Source of the DNA: Pseudomonas sp. MYb118
Lineage (GTDB): Bacteria; Pseudomonadota; Gammaproteobacteria; Pseudomonadales; Pseudomonadaceae
NCBI RefSeq assembly: GCF_040947875.1
Contig: NZ_JBFRXN010000003.1
Coordinates: forward strand, 310,001 to 374,000
DNA: 64,000 nt
Direction of reading: 5' to 3'
The translations under genes were made by a program, and so were the position numbers. The notes beneath the pieces are model-generated. The model was not told where the DNA came from and searched no databases. It saw only the letters and a program-made list of their open reading frames with translations. Each line of letters begins with the position of its first letter. The stretch's first letter is position 1. Shown piece by piece: positions 1 to 8,125 of the stretch.

Positions 1-82
1 ATTGGCTCAAGTAATTGAGTGCGAGGCGCTACCTGGTAACTGCTCACCATAGACCAGGCAGCTCTCTCCCCTTGGAGCCGCC

Positions 83-283
83 TCAGACAATGCTGCGCGG
101 CAACCAGAAGAACATCACAAAACAAAACACCGTCAACCCCACACAAAACCACATGAACCGCCGCTGCCGGCGTTCCCCGGCTCCGGCGGCGTGGGCGGGC
201 AGGGGCATGCCGCAGTGGCGGCATTCGGTTTCTTCGCAAGCGTTGGCCTGTTGGCAATACAGGCAGAGGGGCTGTTCGCTCAT
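83..283 (-). CDS. dnrP: DnrP-like zinc-ribbon membrane protein
   Basis: This 66-residue protein has a Cys-rich N-terminus (C7-x2-C10, C16, C21-x2-C24) that looks like a small zinc ribbon, then an Arg-rich linker and one hydrophobic segment at about 44-62. That suggests a membrane-anchored metal-binding protein with the ribbon in the cytoplasm. Its ATG overlaps the dnr stop codon as ATGA, so the two genes are translationally coupled. Proteins of this size and pattern beside dnr in pseudomonads are named DnrP; that name rests on recall and context. The biochemical role is unknown. Confidence 0.75.
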   Translation of the reverse strand: MSEQPLCLYCQQANACEETECRHCGMPLPAHAAGAGERRQRRFMWFCVGLTVFCFVMFFWLPRSIV

Positions 284-963
284 TCGAATTGTTCCAGGCG
301 CAGGCGGTCGAGGATGGCGATCTGGCGGCCGTCCTGGGTGATGATCTGTTCATCGATCAGCCGACGGATGATCCTTGAGAAGGTTTCCGGCTGGATCGAC
401 AAGTGCCCGGCAATCAATTGCTTGGCCATCGGCAATTCAAAGCGGTCGTCCGCCGCAGGTTGGCGCACCAGTTGCGTCAGCAGGTAGCGCACCACGCGGT
501 GGGTGGCGTTTTTCAGCGACAGGGTTTCGATCTCGTTGACCCGTTGGTGCAAGCGCACACAGAGTTTGCCCAGCAGGGCGAAGGTCAGGCGGCTGTTGCT
601 TTGCAGCAGGCGCATGTAGGTGTTGTTGGACAACCGATAGAGCTGGGTCGGGCAGACCGCTTCGGCCGAGGCCACGTAGTTAGGTGTGTCCATCAGCATC
701 ATCGCTTCGGCGAAGGTCTGCCGGTCACCCAGCACCTCGAACACCTTCTCCTGCCCATCGGGCGTCAGGCGGTAGATCTTCACCGCGCCACTGATCACGA
801 AATAGAACGCATCCGCCGGCTCACCCTGGCGGAACAGCGGTTCACCCTTGTCGATGCTCAGCAGTTGGCTGGTGCTCATCAATTCGTTCATCTGCTCGTC
901 GTTCAACGGCTCGAACAAATGATGACTGCGCAGAATCTGGTGGTGGACGCGGTGGAGGACCAT
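280..963 (-). CDS. dnr: Dnr, Crp/Fnr-family NO-responsive regulator
   Basis: A 227-residue Crp/Fnr protein with an N-terminal cyclic-nucleotide-like sensor (about 15-120), a dimer helix, and a C-terminal winged HTH whose recognition helix contains IQPETFSRI. It lacks the N-terminal Cys cluster that binds [4Fe-4S] in Anr/FNR, so it is a Dnr-type factor; P. aeruginosa Dnr senses NO through haem and activates denitrification genes. Long stretches match my memory of P. aeruginosa Dnr (SHHLFEPL, GQEKVFEV, LSLKNATHRVVRYLL). It lies downstream of a 29-residue ORF and an Anr/Dnr box, and is coupled to the DnrP-like gene. An AGGA about 9 nt upstream supports the ATG. Confidence 0.93.
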   Translation of the reverse strand: MVLHRVHHQILRSHHLFEPLNDEQMNELMSTSQLLSIDKGEPLFRQGEPADAFYFVISGAVKIYRLTPDGQEKVFEVLGDRQTFAEAMMLMDTPNYVASAEAVCPTQLYRLSNNTYMRLLQSNSRLTFALLGKLCVRLHQRVNEIETLSLKNATHRVVRYLLTQLVRQPAADDRFELPMAKQLIAGHLSIQPETFSRIIRRLIDEQIITQDGRQIAILDRLRLEQFE

Positions 964-1004
964 GGAAGTTCATCCTGAAAAGGGAAAAAAGGCAGGCGAT
1001 CCGC

Positions 1005-1094
1005 TCAGACGAGGCCCAGGGACAGGCTGCTGGCCACGGCGAGGACCGAGCTCAGCACCACAAACCAACCCAATGGCTGAATGATCTTTTTCAT
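1005..1094 (-). CDS. 29-residue hydrophobic small protein upstream of dnr
   Basis: Translation gives a 29-residue peptide beginning MKKIIQPLGW and ending SLSLGLV, almost entirely hydrophobic after residue 9. It would form one membrane span with a positively charged cytoplasmic start. A GGAG lies 5 nt before the ATG. It is between the Anr/Dnr box and dnr, 41 nt ahead of dnr and on the same strand, so it is probably the first cistron of that operon. I do not recognise a family. A leader-peptide role or a small membrane partner of NO or nitrate enzymes is possible but speculative. Confidence 0.6.
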   Translation of the reverse strand: MKKIIQPLGWFVVLSSVLAVASSLSLGLV

Positions 1095-1186
1095 GACGAC
1101 TCCACAGGCAATCAAAGGTAAAGGATGACCGGTGCTGAGCAAGACCCGGGCCATGCGCAATGTCCCTGTTTTTGCTGGACTTATTA

Positions 1187-1200
1187 TTGATCGAGGTCAA
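1187..1200 (-). promoter_or_regulatory. Anr/Dnr box of the dnr operon
   Basis: TTGATCGAGGTCAA matches TTGAT-N4-ATCAA at 9 of 10 half-site positions. Its centre is about 100 bp before the 29-residue ORF on the minus strand, and a GACATT -10-like element lies at 1164-1159, the spacing of a class II FNR-type promoter. This suggests Anr control, or self-control by Dnr, of the small ORF-dnr-dnrP transcript. Confidence 0.75.
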
Positions 1201-1217
1201 AAACACCTCGGTTGAGC

Positions 1218-1251
1218 CGGTTAAAATAACCACAACTGGTCATTTTAACCG
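1218..1251. promoter_or_regulatory. Perfect 10-bp inverted repeat in the dnr-nnrS intergenic region
   Basis: CGGTTAAAAT and ATTTTAACCG are exact inverted copies separated by 14 bp. They sit in the 332-bp non-coding stretch between the 29-residue ORF and nnrS. No U-run follows on either strand, so it does not look like a terminator. Two half-sites about 24 bp apart centre to centre suggest a binding site for a dimeric or tetrameric regulator; the protein is unknown. Confidence 0.4.
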
Positions 1252-1324
1252 TGTCGAAATGACTCTAAGGTGACGCGCAAGCCCGTGCTGGCTGGCGATG
1301 ATAGTGGGCACAGCCCTTGCACTC

Positions 1325-1338
1325 TTGATTTGCGACAA
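1325..1338 (+). promoter_or_regulatory. Possible Anr/Dnr box upstream of nnrS
   Basis: TTGATTTGCGACAA keeps the full left half-site and the CAA of the right half-site. It lies about 95 bp before the nnrS start, in the orientation expected for an NO- or oxygen-responsive promoter. It is a weaker match than the other boxes in this window. Confidence 0.4.
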
Positions 1339-1426
1339 AGGCGTTTGATTATTAATCCCTGATGATTGGACCCGGATTGACCCAGGCGCTGTGTGCGAGT
1401 GCCGGGTAGAGCAGAGGAGTGGCTTC

Positions 1427-2617
1427 ATGCAAGTTCTTGAGCGCAGTAAGGCACTGGCGATTCCACCGCTGTTGCGGTTGGCGTTTCGGCCCTTTTTCCT
1501 CGCCGGCTGCCTGTTGGCGCTGTTGGCGATTCCGCTGTGGCTGGCCGCTTTCAGCGGTTCGATCGCCAACTGGCAACCGGCGGGTGGCTGGTTGGGTTGG
1601 CATCGACATGAATTGTTGTTCGGCTTCGGGCTGGCGATCATCGCCGGCTTCCTGCTGACCGCCGTGCAGACCTGGACCAGTCGCCCGGGCCTGAGCGGCC
1701 AGCCACTGGCAGTGCTCGCCGTGGTCTGGCTGTTGGCCCGGGTGGCCTGGCTGGTCAATGCGCCCTGGGCGGTGCTGGCGATCCTCGAGCTGGCGTTCCC
1801 GCTGGCGGTGGCCGCGGTGATGGGCGTCACCCTGTGGAAGGTGCGGCAGAAGCGCAACTATCCGATCGTGGTGGTCCTGCTGTTGCTCGCCGCCGCCGAC
1901 GCCTTGTCCCTGTACGGCTTGCTGGCAGGCCATGAAGGCTTCCAGCGCCAGGGCGTACTGGCCGGTATCTGGCTGGTGGCGGCGATGATGGGCCTGATTG
2001 GCGGACGGGTGATTCCGTTCTTCACCCAGCGTGGCCTGGGCCGCAAGGACGCCGTGGTGCCCTGGGCCTGGCTGGACTGGCTGCTGCTGATCGGCTCGCC
2101 CCTGGTGGCGGTGTTGTACGCCGTCGGGCCGGCGCTGTACGCCAACGTCTGGGTCGGTCTGCTGTTCGCCGCATTGGGCATCGGCCACCTGATTCGCCTG
2201 GTGCGCTGGCATGACCGTGGCCTGTGGCAGGTGCCGCTGCTGTGGTCGCTGCACCTGGCCTATGCCTGGTTGGCCATCGCTTGCCTGGGCATGGCCGCGT
2301 GGCACTTCGGCGCGCCCATCAATCCGAGCCTGGCGGTGCATTGCCTGACCATCGGCGCCATGGGCGGCCTGGTGCTGGCGATGATCGCACGGGTCAGCCT
2401 CGGCCACACCGGCCGTCCATTGGAGCCGCCACGGGGCATGACCCTGGCGTTCATTGCGCTCAACCTCGGCTGCTTGAGCCGCGTTGGCCTGGTGCTGGTA
2501 TTCCCCTTGCCCGCGCTGTGGATCGCAGGCGCGTGCTGGGCACTGGCCTTCGCGCTGTACACCTGGCGTTACGCGCCGATGCTGCTGCGTGCCCGGGTCG
2601 ATGGCCATCCGGGATAG
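1427..2617 (+). CDS. nnrS: NnrS family membrane protein
   Basis: A 396-residue polytopic membrane protein with about twelve hydrophobic segments. It opens with PPLLRLAFRPFFLAG and a conserved WHRHELLFGF motif, both typical of NnrS, a haem- and copper-containing inner-membrane protein that relieves NO stress in denitrifiers. The ATG at 1427 is chosen over an in-frame upstream start at 1391 because GAGGAG lies 7-8 nt before it. It is divergent from the dnr operon and followed after 21 nt by another membrane protein gene, so the pair is likely one operon in the Dnr/NO regulon. Confidence 0.9.
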   Translation: MQVLERSKALAIPPLLRLAFRPFFLAGCLLALLAIPLWLAAFSGSIANWQPAGGWLGWHRHELLFGFGLAIIAGFLLTAVQTWTSRPGLSGQPLAVLAVVWLLARVAWLVNAPWAVLAILELAFPLAVAAVMGVTLWKVRQKRNYPIVVVLLLLAAADALSLYGLLAGHEGFQRQGVLAGIWLVAAMMGLIGGRVIPFFTQRGLGRKDAVVPWAWLDWLLLIGSPLVAVLYAVGPALYANVWVGLLFAALGIGHLIRLVRWHDRGLWQVPLLWSLHLAYAWLAIACLGMAAWHFGAPINPSLAVHCLTIGAMGGLVLAMIARVSLGHTGRPLEPPRGMTLAFIALNLGCLSRVGLVLVFPLPALWIAGACWALAFALYTWRYAPMLLRARVDGHPG

Positions 2618-2638
2618 AACTCACGGAGGAAATCCTTG

Positions 2639-3070
2639 ATGTACCCCTTTCTATTGGTGACACACCTGCTGGCCGCTATCGCCTTCATCGGCACGCTGTT
2701 TTTCGAAGTGCTGATCTGGCACCAGGCCCGTCAGCAGGTGGTGGGGGCGGCCAGCGCCGACCGGGCCATCGCCGTGCGCTCGCGCAAGGTGCTGCATGGT
2801 GTGGTGCTGCTGTTGTACGGCGCCGGCATCGGCATGGCCTGGCAATACCGCAGTGCCTTGAGCAACCCGCTGGCCAGCAGCTTTGGCACCTTGCTGAGCC
2901 TGAAGATCGTGCTGGCGCTGAGCATCATCGGCCACTACCTGCTGCTGGCTTTCCTGCTGACCAAGGGGCGCTTGAGCGACACCCGCGCCACCTGGATTCG
3001 CCGCAGCATCCTCGGGCACATGGTGCTGATCGTGATCCTCGCCAAGGCGATGTTCTATTGGCACGGTTGA
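2639..3070 (+). CDS. Small four-helix membrane protein downstream of nnrS
   Basis: A 143-residue integral membrane protein with four hydrophobic helices, starting MYPFLLVTHLLAAIAFIGT. The layout resembles small CopD/DUF2269-like membrane proteins, with His residues in helices 1 and 4 that could bind haem or metal. An in-frame TTG directly precedes the ATG; ATG at 2639 with GGAGG upstream is preferred. It follows nnrS closely and probably shares its transcript, so a role in NO or copper/haem handling is inferred from context only. Confidence 0.7.
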   Translation: MYPFLLVTHLLAAIAFIGTLFFEVLIWHQARQQVVGAASADRAIAVRSRKVLHGVVLLLYGAGIGMAWQYRSALSNPLASSFGTLLSLKIVLALSIIGHYLLLAFLLTKGRLSDTRATWIRRSILGHMVLIVILAKAMFYWHG

Positions 3071-3080
3071 GTCGTCGTTG

Positions 3081-3120
3081 AAAAAAACAAACCCGCAGCA
3101 ACCGATGGTTGATGCGGGTT
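3081..3120 (-). terminator. Rho-independent terminator of ytfE
   Basis: AACCCGCA (3090-3097) pairs with TGCGGGTT (3113-3120), extended inward by AACC/GGTT. On the minus strand the hairpin is followed by seven Us (3087-3081). It lies just past the ytfE stop and also faces the end of the nnrS operon. Confidence 0.8.
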
Positions 3121-3135
3121 CGATAGGGGAAGGGA

Positions 3136-3807
3136 TCAGCGTGGGTTGAGGGCGTTGATGAACAACACGTTGTTTTCCAGGTGGATGTGCTGCATCAGGT
3201 CATCGCGGAACTCCAGCAGCCCGCGATACAGCGCGCGCCAGGTGTTACAGGCATCGGCCGGCGGGGTGATGTTGTTGGTCAGGGCGGCCAGTTTTTCCAG
3301 CGACTCGCCATGGTGATCGTGCTCGAAACGCATCACCTGGATCGGCGGAGCTGCCTGCGGGCCGAAACCCTGTTGCAGCATCGGGAACAGCACTTGTTCT
3401 TCCTTGAGCATGTGGCTTTCCAGTTCCTGTTGCAGGTCGTTCAACAGGTCGGCCAGGCCGTTGGGGCAGGAGGGGCGCGCACCGTGGACATGTTCGACGC
3501 GGCGCGCCAGGCGGATCAGTTCCGGCAGTTGCTCGCGGTGACGGGCGTGGTAGCGAGTCAGCAGGTGGGCGATCAGATCTTCGGACGGTTCGTCGCGCCA
3601 GTCGTACTGGGTCTCGCCGGCGTCCTGGAGGATGTGCAGGGCTTCGGCGATCACCACCGGGTCGAGCTCTTTGCTCAGGGCGGCTTCGCGCAGGCTTTTG
3701 TGGCCGCCGCAGCAGAAGTCCAGTTTGAAGGTATGAAATATCCGGGTGGCGCCGGGAATGTCGCAGGCCAGTTGGCCAAGGCTTTGTTCCAGCAGGTTAA
3801 GGCTCAT
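3136..3807 (-). CDS. ytfE: Di-iron Fe-S cluster repair protein (RIC/YtfE/DnrN)
   Basis: A 223-residue RIC protein with an N-terminal ScdA_N domain containing DFCCGG, then a hemerythrin-like four-helix domain. The likely iron ligands are His and Glu residues in RYHARHREQLPEL, HMLKEEQVLFP, RFEHDHHGE and HIHLENNVLF. RIC proteins restore Fe-S clusters damaged by NO or oxidants; the P. stutzeri homologue is DnrN. It is divergent from norR behind a strong sigma-54 promoter with three NorR sites, so NO-induced control by NorR is well supported. Confidence 0.93.
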   Translation of the reverse strand: MSLNLLEQSLGQLACDIPGATRIFHTFKLDFCCGGHKSLREAALSKELDPVVIAEALHILQDAGETQYDWRDEPSEDLIAHLLTRYHARHREQLPELIRLARRVEHVHGARPSCPNGLADLLNDLQQELESHMLKEEQVLFPMLQQGFGPQAAPPIQVMRFEHDHHGESLEKLAALTNNITPPADACNTWRALYRGLLEFRDDLMQHIHLENNVLFINALNPR

Positions 3808-3849
3808 CAGGGGTTCCTTGTTTCGATTTCAACGGTTCCCCAGGGCCAT

Positions 3850-3865
3850 TGCATTCGACGTGCCA
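3850..3865 (-). promoter_or_regulatory. Sigma-54 promoter of ytfE
   Basis: On the minus strand TGGCACGTCGAATGCA has the invariant GG and GC of the -24/-12 elements at the right spacing (consensus TGGCACG-N4-TTGC). The predicted start is near 3839, about 30 nt before the ytfE ATG. An 8-bp inverted repeat CCATAGTT ... AACTATGG (3863-3889) overlaps its upstream edge. Confidence 0.85.
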
Positions 3866-3905
3866 TAGTTAATTGGTTGAAAACTATGGGTTTATTTTTT
3901 GATGT

Positions 3906-3962
3906 GGTGATGCGCACCCTGAGAAAGCAGGGTCAATTCCACCGTAGAGGGTGATTACTACC
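3906..3962. promoter_or_regulatory. Three NorR enhancer sites (GGT-N7-ACC)
   Basis: GGT-N7-ACC occurs at 3906-3918, 3931-3943 and 3950-3962. Three copies of this motif are the NorR upstream activator sites described for Ralstonia eutropha, and E. coli norVW also has three. The centres are at about -73, -98 and -117 from the predicted ytfE start. The third copy ends directly at the norR ATG and covers its leader, which implies negative autoregulation. Confidence 0.85.
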
Positions 3963-5492
3963 ATGCTGCGTGAAAGCCTGGCGGCCGACCTGATCGTCGA
4001 GTTGCCCAATGCCGTACGGTTGCAACGATTGGTCCAGACCCTGCGCGAATACTTCCACAGCGGCGCCGTCGGTTTGCTGCGCCTGGATGAAGACAGCCTG
4101 CGCCCGGTGGCCACGGTGGGGCTGGCCCACGAGGCCCTGGGCCGGCGTTTCGTCATCGCCCAGCACCCGCGCCTGGCGGCCATCATGGCTTCACGGGAGC
4201 CGACCTGGTTCGAGCCCGACAGCCGCCTGCCGGACCCGTACGACGGGCTGGTCGAACACCAGGCCGGCGACTCGCTGTCGGTGCATGACTGCATGGGCGT
4301 GAGCCTGTACGTGGACGGCAAGGTCTGGGGCGCGATCACCCTCGATGCCTTGCAGCCCGGCACCTTTGACAGCCGCGCCCGAGACGAACTCAAGCGCTGC
4401 ACCCTGCAGATCGAAGCGGCGGTGCGGGTGACCCGGCTGGAGCAGGAAAACCGCAGCCTGCGCCTGTCGCGCAATGACCCCCAGGATTTGCACGCACCGG
4501 TCGAGGAGGGCGAGATCATCGGCCAGAGCGAAGTGGTGCACCACTTGCTCAATGAGCTGGACGTGCTGGCCGACTCCGACCTGCCGGTGTTGCTGCTGGG
4601 TGAGACAGGCGTCGGCAAGGAACTGTTCGCCCGCCGTTTGCACCGGATGTCGCGACGCAGTGACAAGCCATTGATCCAGGTGAACTGCGCGGCATTGCCG
4701 GAATCCCTGGCCGAGAGTGAATTGTTCGGCCACATCAAGGGCGCCTTTTCCGGCGCCACCAGCGATCGCGCCGGGCGCTTCGATGCGGCCAACGGCGGCA
4801 CGCTGTTTCTCGATGAGGTCGGCGAGTTGCCGTTGAGTGTGCAGGCCAAATTGTTACGCACGTTGCAGAACGGCGAGATCCAGCGCCTGGGCGCGGACAA
4901 GCCCCTGCATGTCGATGTGCGCATTATCGCCGCGACCAACCGCCACCTGCCGGACAGCATCCGCGACGGCCTGTTTCGCGCCGACCTGTACCACCGCCTC
5001 TCGGTGTACCCGGTGCCGATCCCGGCCCTGCGTGAGCGTGGCAACGATGTGCTGATGCTCGCCGGGCATTTTCTCGAACTCAACCGCGCGCGCCTCGGCC
5101 TGCGCGGCCTGCGCCTGTCGCCCTCGGCCGAGCGGGCGTTGTTGGCGTACGGCTGGCCGGGCAACGTGCGCGAGCTGGAACACGTCATCAGTCGCGCGGC
5201 GTTGAAGGAACTCAGTCGCGGTACCAGTCGCTCGCTGATCATCACCCTGGAGCCGCACGTGCTCGATCTCGACAGTGCGATGAATGCGCAAGGTGCGATA
5301 GCCGAACCCGCCCAGGAAGAAGCCCAGGGCGTGCCATTCCAGGCCTTGAGCGATGCGGTGGACGATTGCCAGCGGCAGAAAATCCTCCATTCCCTGCGCC
5401 TGGCCGATGACAACTGGGCCCGCGCCGCGCGCATGCTGGAAGTCGATGCCAGCAACCTGCACAAGCTGGCCAAGCGTCTTGGCTTGAAGTAA
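3963..5492 (+). CDS. norR: NorR, NO-responsive sigma-54 activator
   Basis: A 509-residue enhancer-binding protein with an N-terminal GAF domain (about 15-165), a central AAA+ domain with Walker A GETGVGKE (213-220), and a C-terminal Fis-type HTH (DNWARAARMLEVDASNLHKLAKRL). The sigma-54 contact loop is GAFSGA rather than the usual GAFTGA. NorR's GAF domain holds a mononuclear iron that binds NO. An alternative GTG at 3951 lies inside the third NorR site and has no spacing from the GAGG, so the ATG is preferred. The nearest target is ytfE; no nor or fhp gene is in the window. Confidence 0.92.
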   Translation: MLRESLAADLIVELPNAVRLQRLVQTLREYFHSGAVGLLRLDEDSLRPVATVGLAHEALGRRFVIAQHPRLAAIMASREPTWFEPDSRLPDPYDGLVEHQAGDSLSVHDCMGVSLYVDGKVWGAITLDALQPGTFDSRARDELKRCTLQIEAAVRVTRLEQENRSLRLSRNDPQDLHAPVEEGEIIGQSEVVHHLLNELDVLADSDLPVLLLGETGVGKELFARRLHRMSRRSDKPLIQVNCAALPESLAESELFGHIKGAFSGATSDRAGRFDAANGGTLFLDEVGELPLSVQAKLLRTLQNGEIQRLGADKPLHVDVRIIAATNRHLPDSIRDGLFRADLYHRLSVYPVPIPALRERGNDVLMLAGHFLELNRARLGLRGLRLSPSAERALLAYGWPGNVRELEHVISRAALKELSRGTSRSLIITLEPHVLDLDSAMNAQGAIAEPAQEEAQGVPFQALSDAVDDCQRQKILHSLRLADDNWARAARMLEVDASNLHKLAKRLGLK

Positions 5493-5586
5493 GCGGCTGA
5501 AGTAAGCGCTGCGGTGTTGATGGCGATCAAGGCGGTTTCCCCCGGTGGGTTGCACACTGGGGTGAAAACCACCGGAGAACATCGCC

Positions 5587-6234
5587 ATGTCGCTTTCCCT
5601 GGCGCAAATGCGCCGCAACTACACGCTGTTTGGCCTGCAGGACGAGCAGGCGCTGGACGACCCGCTCGAGATGTTCGAGCTGTGGCTGCAGCAGGCCCGC
5701 GCCACCGAACAGGCACCGGTCGAGGCCAACAGCATGACGCTGTCCACCGTCGACAGCGAAGGGCGGCCGCACGCCCGTATGTTGTTGCTCAAGGGTGTGA
5801 GCGACGAAGGCTTCACCTTTTTCGGTAATTACCAGAGCGACAAGGGCCAGCAACTGGCGGCCAATCCCCACGCCGCGATGACCTTTTTCTGGCCGGGGCT
5901 GGAGCGCCAGGTGCGCGTCGAGGGCCAGGTGTCGAAGCTCGATCCGGCATTGTCGGACGCCTATTTCAACAGCCGCTCGGTCTCCAGCCGTCTGGGTGCC
6001 TGGGCCTCACCGCAAAGCCGTCCGCTGGCCAGCCGTGCCACCTTGGATTCGCTGCTGGCGGACATCACCAAGCGTTTCGTCGACGAACCCGTGGTGCGCC
6101 CCGAGCACTGGGGCGGCTATTGCCTGCATCCCGAGCGCGTGGAGTTCTGGCAGGGCCGCGCCGATCGCCTGCATGACCGCATCGACTACCGCCTGCACGA
6201 CGGCCACTGGCGCCGCAATCGTCTGGCGCCTTGA
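5587..6234 (+). CDS. pdxH: Pyridoxamine 5'-phosphate oxidase
   Basis: A 215-residue FMN-dependent oxidase that makes pyridoxal 5'-phosphate from pyridoxine or pyridoxamine phosphate, in the cytoplasm. Seen here are the N-terminal [10 protein letters not shown], the FMN-binding RMLLLKG and [10 protein letters not shown] segments, the central [16 protein letters not shown], and the C-terminal signature [15 protein letters not shown] ... WRRNRLAP. Length and ends are complete. It stands alone between norR and moaB. Confidence 0.96.
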   Translation: MSLSLAQMRRNYTLFGLQDEQALDDPLEMFELWLQQARATEQAPVEANSMTLSTVDSEGRPHARMLLLKGVSDEGFTFFGNYQSDKGQQLAANPHAAMTFFWPGLERQVRVEGQVSKLDPALSDAYFNSRSVSSRLGAWASPQSRPLASRATLDSLLADITKRFVDEPVVRPEHWGGYCLHPERVEFWQGRADRLHDRIDYRLHDGHWRRNRLAP

Positions 6235-6332
6235 TCCGGTGTTTCCCGGTCGAGGTATCTCTTTGGAGGAATAGGCCGGACCGCCGTTGCGGTTCAGTCT
6301 TGGCACTATCATTTTCCATGGGAGGCTTGAAC

Positions 6333-6887
6333 ATGGCCCATCTGGCGCAACGCACCTTCGCACCTTTGAACATCGCGGTGCTGACCATCAGCGACACGCG
6401 TACCTTCGACACCGATACCTCGGGACAGACCCTGGCCGATCTGCTGCAAGGCGCCGGGCACCAGTTGATCGACCGCGATCTGGTCAAGGACGACATTTAT
6501 CAGATCCGCGCCATCGTTTCGCGCTGGATCGCCGACCCCAAGGTGCAGGTCATCCTGATGACCGGCGGTACCGGTTTCACCGCGCGGGACAACACCCCGC
6601 AAGCGGTCATGCCGTTGCTGGACAAACACGTGGAAGGCTTCGGTGAAGTGTTCCGTCAGGTGTCGCTGCAAGAGATCGGCATGTCCACCCTGCAATCGCG
6701 CGCGCTGGCCGGCATGAGCAACGGCGTGCTGGTGTGCTGCGTGCCGGGTTCGCCCGGTGCCTGCCGCACCGCCTGGAACAAGATCCTCGTCGAGCAACTG
6801 GACAGCCGCACCGGCCCGTGTAATTTCGCCCCGCACCTGAAAGCGCAGTCGCAGCAGGTCATCGACGCCTGTGAGTCGCGGCCGTGA
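6333..6887 (+). CDS. moaB: MoaB family molybdopterin adenylyltransferase
   Basis: A 184-residue MoCF-fold protein (about 14-165) with the TISDTR and MTGGTGFTARDNTP motifs that bind molybdopterin. MoaB/MogA proteins adenylylate molybdopterin before metal insertion. The ATG at 6333 follows GGAGG by 7 nt. Its end overlaps the moeA start as GTGA, so the two last steps of Moco synthesis are coupled, serving nitrate reductase downstream. Confidence 0.94.
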   Translation: MAHLAQRTFAPLNIAVLTISDTRTFDTDTSGQTLADLLQGAGHQLIDRDLVKDDIYQIRAIVSRWIADPKVQVILMTGGTGFTARDNTPQAVMPLLDKHVEGFGEVFRQVSLQEIGMSTLQSRALAGMSNGVLVCCVPGSPGACRTAWNKILVEQLDSRTGPCNFAPHLKAQSQQVIDACESRP

Positions 6888-8119
6888 GCGGCGGCGTGTG
6901 TGACCGCGGCCAGTTGATGCCGGTCGACGAGGCCATTGGTCGATTGCTGGAGCAGGTACCGCCGCCACCCCTGGCGCAGATTATTCCGTTGGAACAGGCG
7001 ATGGGCCGGGTGCTGGCGGCGGACATTGTATCGCCGGTCAACCTGCCGGCCTGGGACAACAGCGCCATGGACGGTTACGCCCTGCGGGCTGCCGACCTGC
7101 CTGCTGAGGGCGGTTATCTGCTGCTGGGTGGACGCATTGCCGCGGGTGACCCAGCGGGCCCGGCGTTGCGTGCGCAGCATGCGGTGCAGATTTTCACCGG
7201 TGCGCCATTGCCAGAAGGCGCCGACACGGTGGTACCCCAGGAGATTTGCAGGGTAGAGGGCGACGGTGTGTGGTTCCCGCCCGTGCGCCTGGGGGATCAC
7301 GTGCGCAAGGAGGGTGAAGAGGTGCGCCGCGGCGCCCTGTTGCTCGAAGCCGGCAAGCGCCTGCGCGCCCAGGAGCTGGGCTTGCTCGCCGGTGCCGGCG
7401 TGGCCCGGGTCCAGGTCTATCGGCCGTTGCAGGTGGGGTTGCTCAGCAGCGGCAACGAATTGCGCGAGCCGGGCGAGTCGCTGGCGCCGGGGCAGATCTA
7501 CAACAGCAATCGCTTCCTGCTCGCCGCACTGCTGCGCGGTTGGGGCGTGGAGGTGCACGACTACGGGGTCATGGCCGATGACCTGGCGACCAGTCGCCAA
7601 ACCCTGGGCATGGTCGCCTCGCGTTGCGATGTGTTGCTCAGCTCCGGTGGCGTGTCGGTGGGCGAAGAAGACCACCTGAAAAAAGCGATCCAGGAACTGG
7701 GCAAGGTCAATTTCTGGCGCCTGGCCATTCAGCCGGGCAAGCCGCTGGCCTTTGGTGAAGTGCTGGGCAAACCGTGGATCGGCATGCCGGGCAATCCATC
7801 GGCGGCGCTGATCACCGCGATGGTGGTGGTGCGGCCGTTCCTGCTCAAGGCGCAGGGAGCCCGCGATGTCTTGCCGGTGCCTTTGGCCGTGCCGGCCGGC
7901 TTCGACTGGCTGCAATGCAACAAGCGTCGCCAGTACCTGCGCGCGCGCCTGGTGCCCGATGCCGAAGGCCGCCTGAGCGTGGAACTGCACCCGCAACAAA
8001 GCTCGGCGATGTTGACCGCCGCCTGTTGGGCCGAAGGGCTGGCGGTGATCGAGTGCGAGGCGCAGGTGCACAAGCACGACAACGTGATGTTCCTGCCTTT
8101 CGCCAGCCTCACGCAATGA
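6884..8119 (+). CDS. moeA: Molybdopterin molybdenumtransferase MoeA
   Basis: A 411-residue MoeA with the N-terminal DNSAMDGYAL motif, the central MoCF domain with SSGGVSVGEEDH, PGKPLAFG and GMPGNPSA motifs, and a C-terminal beta domain. It inserts molybdate into adenylylated molybdopterin. The GTG start overlaps the moaB stop. Together with moaA at 27 kb the window carries a partial, nitrate-associated set of Moco genes. Confidence 0.95.
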   Translation: MSGGVCDRGQLMPVDEAIGRLLEQVPPPPLAQIIPLEQAMGRVLAADIVSPVNLPAWDNSAMDGYALRAADLPAEGGYLLLGGRIAAGDPAGPALRAQHAVQIFTGAPLPEGADTVVPQEICRVEGDGVWFPPVRLGDHVRKEGEEVRRGALLLEAGKRLRAQELGLLAGAGVARVQVYRPLQVGLLSSGNELREPGESLAPGQIYNSNRFLLAALLRGWGVEVHDYGVMADDLATSRQTLGMVASRCDVLLSSGGVSVGEEDHLKKAIQELGKVNFWRLAIQPGKPLAFGEVLGKPWIGMPGNPSAALITAMVVVRPFLLKAQGARDVLPVPLAVPAGFDWLQCNKRRQYLRARLVPDAEGRLSVELHPQQSSAMLTAACWAEGLAVIECEAQVHKHDNVMFLPFASLTQ

Positions 8120-8125
8120 AGGCAA

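Noticed and set aside
970..1233. 87-residue minus-strand ORF over the dnr promoter
   Set aside because: It covers the Anr/Dnr box, has no hydrophobic or domain pattern, and the 29-residue ORF in another frame has a proper ribosome site.
1344..1357. TTGATTATTAATCC as an Anr box before nnrS
   Set aside because: The right half-site fails to match ATCAA; the site at 1325 is a better candidate.
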